Part shown: piece by piece, positions 60,085-64,000 of the stretch
Layout: every line of letters starts with the position of its first letter
Position numbering within the stretch: position 1 is the first letter of the stretch
DNA from: Zygnema cylindricum
Lineage: Eukaryota; Streptophyta; Zygnematophyceae; Zygnematales; Zygnemataceae
Assembly (NCBI GenBank): GCA_037447655.1
Contig: JBBHKE010001800.1
Coordinates: forward strand, 212,662 to 276,661
Direction of reading: 5' to 3'
DNA length: 64,000 bases
Position numbers and translations under genes: made by a program
The notes under the pieces: generated by a model
What the model was told of the DNA's origin: nothing
Seen by the model: only the letters and a program-made list of their open reading frames with translations
Databases searched by the model: none

Positions 60085-61932
60085 TTTAGTGTGCGATAGC
60101 ATTAAACGTTTTACATGCGCACTTAATATGCTCAAAACTTCATATTTCCGACAATATATTCCATGCGGTATTTAGTGCGAGTGAAATGAACGGTTAGATT
60201 AGAAACAGGTAGTATAGAGATCGACGCGTCCATCGGTGTTAGAATATTGTTTTATCGCGCGTTTAGTACGTACACTTTAAATTATATGGCTCAGAAACAC
60301 AGTTTTTGTTGGAGATTGAAAAGAACTTAAGACCTGTTTTAGGCGGCAATTTCTATTCCTGTAAAATTAGGGTTTTATCAAATCATAAAAACAGCAGCTT
60401 TAAAGCGCAATTTACACTTTTAATTTTATTATTCCTGCCACGAAAAAGGAGGGGACGTAAAAGGTTATATTTATGGCTGAAGTCTGCTCGCGATCATGTG
60501 TCCAAAAAGTTGAAAAGAAATGGATTTCCATAATTTAGGAAAAGGATTCAAGATCAAATGGGAAATGGGGGTTATCACCAAATAGGGTTTGTAAAGATAA
60601 TGTCTCGCCGTTATACGACCGAGTTCCTCTTTCCCTGATTCGAGGAGTTTGGGCCAAGAAAACCCAAAACCTAAAGCAAAGAAAAGTGTACTATAATACT
60701 TTAACAGTGTATTCTAATAGCGATGTACAGAGTCGCTCTTTATACAACAAATACTATTTCTCTATGGATATGCCAATCTAGGGCATGCACACAGATTTTA
60801 GTGTTCAAACGACATTCGATTAACAATTTTGGCAACCTAGGTCGTTTGCAGGAATGGAGAACCATTTTAGGGTCTTGCCATGTGGTTAATAAATGCAACA
60901 TCTTCCTTTTGTATACTGCGTGTCTTATTGCCACAGAAGTAAAAACTCCATATTGAAACATCAACATATCAAATCAAATGTACAAAAATCTACATTGAGA
61001 CAACAACAACATAAAATCCATTGAAAACCACATTCATACCAAAATATCCACACCTCACTAACAACATTGAGACCAACATGTAAAAATACACATAAAATAG
61101 ACGAAGAAACTCGGTACCAAAAAAACTGATGGTACATAAAAATTCAATTCCGTTTGTAAATACTGTACAAGCCTCATACATCCCCTGTTTCACTAAATCA
61201 AAACAATTCTCCTCAAAAAAAATACTCCTTAAATCTCATCAACAAAAAACTCTGGAAAACTGACTTTCCTATGCATGCCATTGTCGCATATTCTAATGAG
61301 CAAAGTCCTAACGTTCCATATATACATTTTTTCTTATTCACCGTCCACACTATATCCTGCTCTCAAACCCTTTTCCTGTTTCTCGACGGTTCTCTTTTGA
61401 AACATTAAGCAGCCTTCTCATAGGCTACTTTTATCCAGAACCTCTTTTAATCCACACTTAAATAAAGATGGTCAAAAATTTAGATAGTGGCATGTGAAAC
61501 CCTAAAAATAATAATGATCTGACTCTCTTCACTGCTGCTAACCTATATGCAAATCTCTTCAATAGAGAAAGGTTAATAAGTTAAAAGAGAGGGAAAGAGT
61601 ACGGGGGAAGAGAGAAAGGCCGGGAAGAGAGAGGGAGGGAAGAGGGAGAGAGCAGAGGGAGAAGGAAAGGATTTTCCCCGAGATTGACCTCTTCCCCCAA
61701 CAGTAAAGAGGATCAGATTTTCCTGTCATCATCTATCCAACATTTAAGAGTACCTTCCACCAAAAAGGTTCCAAAAAAATAAAACCAGATGCCAAATACC
61801 AATCCCTCCAATATACAGAAAACTCGTTTTTTCCAGAAACACTAGGTTTTGCCGTAAAAACTCGTTTTTTTCCAGAAAATATTGAAAACCCTTCCCTCCA
61901 TATCGAAAATCCATCCAATTTCTTATAGGGAA
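60085..61932. other. No gene recognised
   Basis: Unique AT-rich sequence with a GA-rich patch at 61590-61670. The right part may contain the 3' UTR of the gene that ends at 61933. Open frames on both strands are short and match nothing. Confidence 0.45.
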
Positions 61933-63091
61933 TTAAGCTGCAATACCCAAATTTTCTGCAACAGATTCAAAATTTAATGGCCGCAATAACCGCTTCAAAT
62001 TTCCTGACTTGTACCCCTTTTCAATCGTTTTAGTTAACTTCATAGGAGCTCCAGGACATCTCAAAGGAGAATCAGAAGAATTCAACGGGCGCAAAGGGGT
62101 CTTAAAATTGCTCGTTGTAGCCGAATGCTCCCCTGAAACAACAGAAGTAAAAAAATATAAATTTAGAGATAAGAACGGTGTATACAGCATCGAAAAAGAA
62201 GACAAACAAGAAAATGTTGCAGAAAGCACCTATCAGATTAAATTACATTCATTCCTATTTAAAAAAACTCTGGTATGAGTGACCGAAGTCACTGTTATCC
62301 TTGGAAGGGAGGGGGGAGGGAAAGTGGGTGAAAATGATGGCAGGACGGGAGAGTGGAGGGGAGAGAGAGAGAAGAGGGAGAGAGTGAAAGAGAGAGCTTA
62401 CCAAATGATGCAGCTCTTGCACTTGTAACGTGAAAATCGCCTCCAAAAACAGAATTTGCTGTTGAGTGACTTTCTCCGGAATTCATTGAGGCTTGAGAAT
62501 GTTGATTTTCACCAACTTCCTCTGTTCCTATTCTCCTTTCAACATGGTTTCCGGTAAAATCAACCTTTAAAAAAAAAAAACACACACACACAGAGCAAAT
62601 GGTAAGTGTCACGATTTGTTTTAAATCACCTAATGTAAATAGAAAAAGTAAGTTAAAAGCAGGTCGAAAAAGCTAGTGCCAGAATCAGCAACTTAATTTA
62701 ACTGGTTATGAAATGAAGAGTGGAACAAAGACATTTTTAATTCGAATTAAATGTCGGATAGAATATAAATATCTCCTCGAATCGAGCAACTTTTTCAGTT
62801 AACTCTCTCTCCCGCTCTATTTAATTTATCCAATTAAGGAGATAACTTTATCGATTACACAGTTTCCTCTTAGGTTAGGTGGCCTGCCTCCACTTAATGT
62901 TTATAAACATTCTCTGATCTAACCAAAATTTTCTAATGGAAATGCTCTGAAAGCATTTATGCAATTTACATATAATTTATTGATTTATTTTAACTCACCT
63001 TATGAATAAATAAAGAATCCTGTGATCTCCTGCCAGCTGTCATATCTTTCCCAAATCTGCCTCCTGTAACCATGGCTTCAGCTACCATCTC
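61933..63091 (-). CDS. Unrecognised gene, last three exons
   Basis: Minus exons 63091-62999, 62564-62402 and 62132-61933 join in phase across GT-AG introns to 151 residues and a TAA. Visible features are GGRFGKDMTAGRRSQDSLF, then a Ser/Asn-rich linker, then SPLRCPGAPMKLTKTIEKGY and the C-terminal LLRPLNFESVAENLGIAA. The Arg/Lys-rich, low-hydrophobic composition suggests a soluble, perhaps nuclear, protein. I do not recognise the family. The real start lies further right, in or beyond 63092-64000. Support comes from three good acceptors, two good donors and phase agreement. Confidence 0.55.
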
Positions 63092-64000
63092 CTGTTTCAA
63101 AAAATATATGGTTTTTTTGTAAAAAACTTGAGGATACTTTCTGATGTTACTGTTATATGACTAGTTTACTGAAACAAAAACTTTTTCACTCAAGAACTGT
63201 GCTTCACAAAACCTATTAAATCTTTCCCTTGCTCCCACTATTTCTTCCAAAACAGTTCTTTAAATAAGTCAACTTTTACTTCTCTTTAATGTGTAAATGG
63301 ATAGAAGCCAGAGGAGTTGCAAGCAAAAGAATAGTAGAAAAAAAAATCAGAATAGATATAATATATAATCAACAGCAGAGCAGGCTTCTAGGCTTCAGAG
63401 GTAGGCAAAGTTGACTGCTGTAAGACTGAAATAAATACTCTAGAGACTTCTGATGACACCAGAGAGTTGAATCTTCGCCTGTTTAATGGGCAGGAGAGAA
63501 TCCAGACTAAATGTATAATTCTTCTGCGACATTATTGTTAACTGCGACAGAAAGTCTCATTCTGGCAACCTAATGCGACGCTGTTGCGATAGGATGCAGC
63601 GGAAAGCGACCGAATGCGACCGAATGCGACCGAATGCGACCGAATGCGACTGTACAACAAAACGATATTGCGAGACATTTATGCGGACGAATGCGACGAT
63701 ATGCTTGCACATCACGCGTACAAAAACGGCGAGAGAATCTTTACAACACGATTCTGATTCGTTGCGACCTTCTGCGACTAGTGACGATTACATTTGACAA
63801 ATTGTTGCCTTCGGCCAAACTGTGCGACAGAAACGTCGCGTGCACTGCACGTTCTACCGCTTGCTTAGAACAAACGCCCGTGCGACTGTTGTACAATATG
63901 TGACGTATTGTGCGAAATAAATTGTTCTTGGAGCAGCTTCTGCGACCGAAGAAAGACTGTGTAAGAAACTGTGCGACAAATCCGACCGGCCAAAGAAGGT
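63092..64000. other. Intron or upstream region; GCGAC-rich end
   Basis: No further exon was identified. From 63530 the sequence is studded with GCGAC motifs, including a 10-bp tandem GCGACCGAAT array at 63606-63650 (four units and a partial). Confidence 0.5.

Overview
The window is nuclear DNA from a green plant in the streptophyte lineage. The evidence is a spliced plant-type histidine phosphotransfer (AHP) gene, a spliced kinase of the plant CDPK/PEPRK superfamily, GT-AG introns of 0.3-2.4 kb, and many copia-type LTR retrotransposons. The intron-rich, transposon-rich, AT-leaning texture would suit a charophycean alga or a seed-free land plant, but I cannot fix the species. Genes are sparse. 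I see two complete host genes, one unrecognised three-exon gene end and one orphan exon.

Layout. 0.5-2.5 kb: a Harbinger-like MITE and small hairpins. 2.6-10 kb: a minus-strand copia element (A), nearly full length but dead, whose 5' LTR is split by a solo LTR of a second family (B). 10-14 kb: the plus-strand pol half and 3' LTR of a B-family copia element, whose LTR is itself split by a third solo LTR (C) with a perfect 5-bp target duplication. 14-19.3 kb: a DNA-transposon fragment, diverged LTR pieces, the leader and gag start of a fourth copia element (D), and an A-family LTR end that runs into an Illumina adapter sequence and a 10-N gap. 19.3-21.8 kb: a decayed pogo-type transposase gene on the minus strand. 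25.6-31.9 kb: the complete six-exon AHP gene. 33.1-34.5 kb: a 1.4-kb ATC-rich simple-repeat tract. 36-46.4 kb: a cluster of R2-type (restriction-like endonuclease) LINE copies and detached 3' tails, broken up by AT- and GA-rich repeats, a second gap and the orphan last exon of an NADP-glutamate dehydrogenase. 47.9-54.2 kb: the five-exon kinase gene on the minus strand, with minisatellites in its introns. 58-60 kb: three MITEs. 61.9-63.1 kb: the last three exons of an unrecognised gene.

The host genes show no joint pathway. AHP relays phosphate from hybrid histidine kinases such as cytokinin receptors to response regulators. The kinase is a membrane-anchorable CDPK-fold enzyme with no visible EF hands. 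Everything else is transposon-derived. The most unusual features are copia primer sites that match the anticodon arm of initiator tRNA-Met (half-tRNA priming), LTRs that carry an antisense tRNA-like module and a covarying terminal hairpin, and LINEs that end in a conserved 3' stem-loop.
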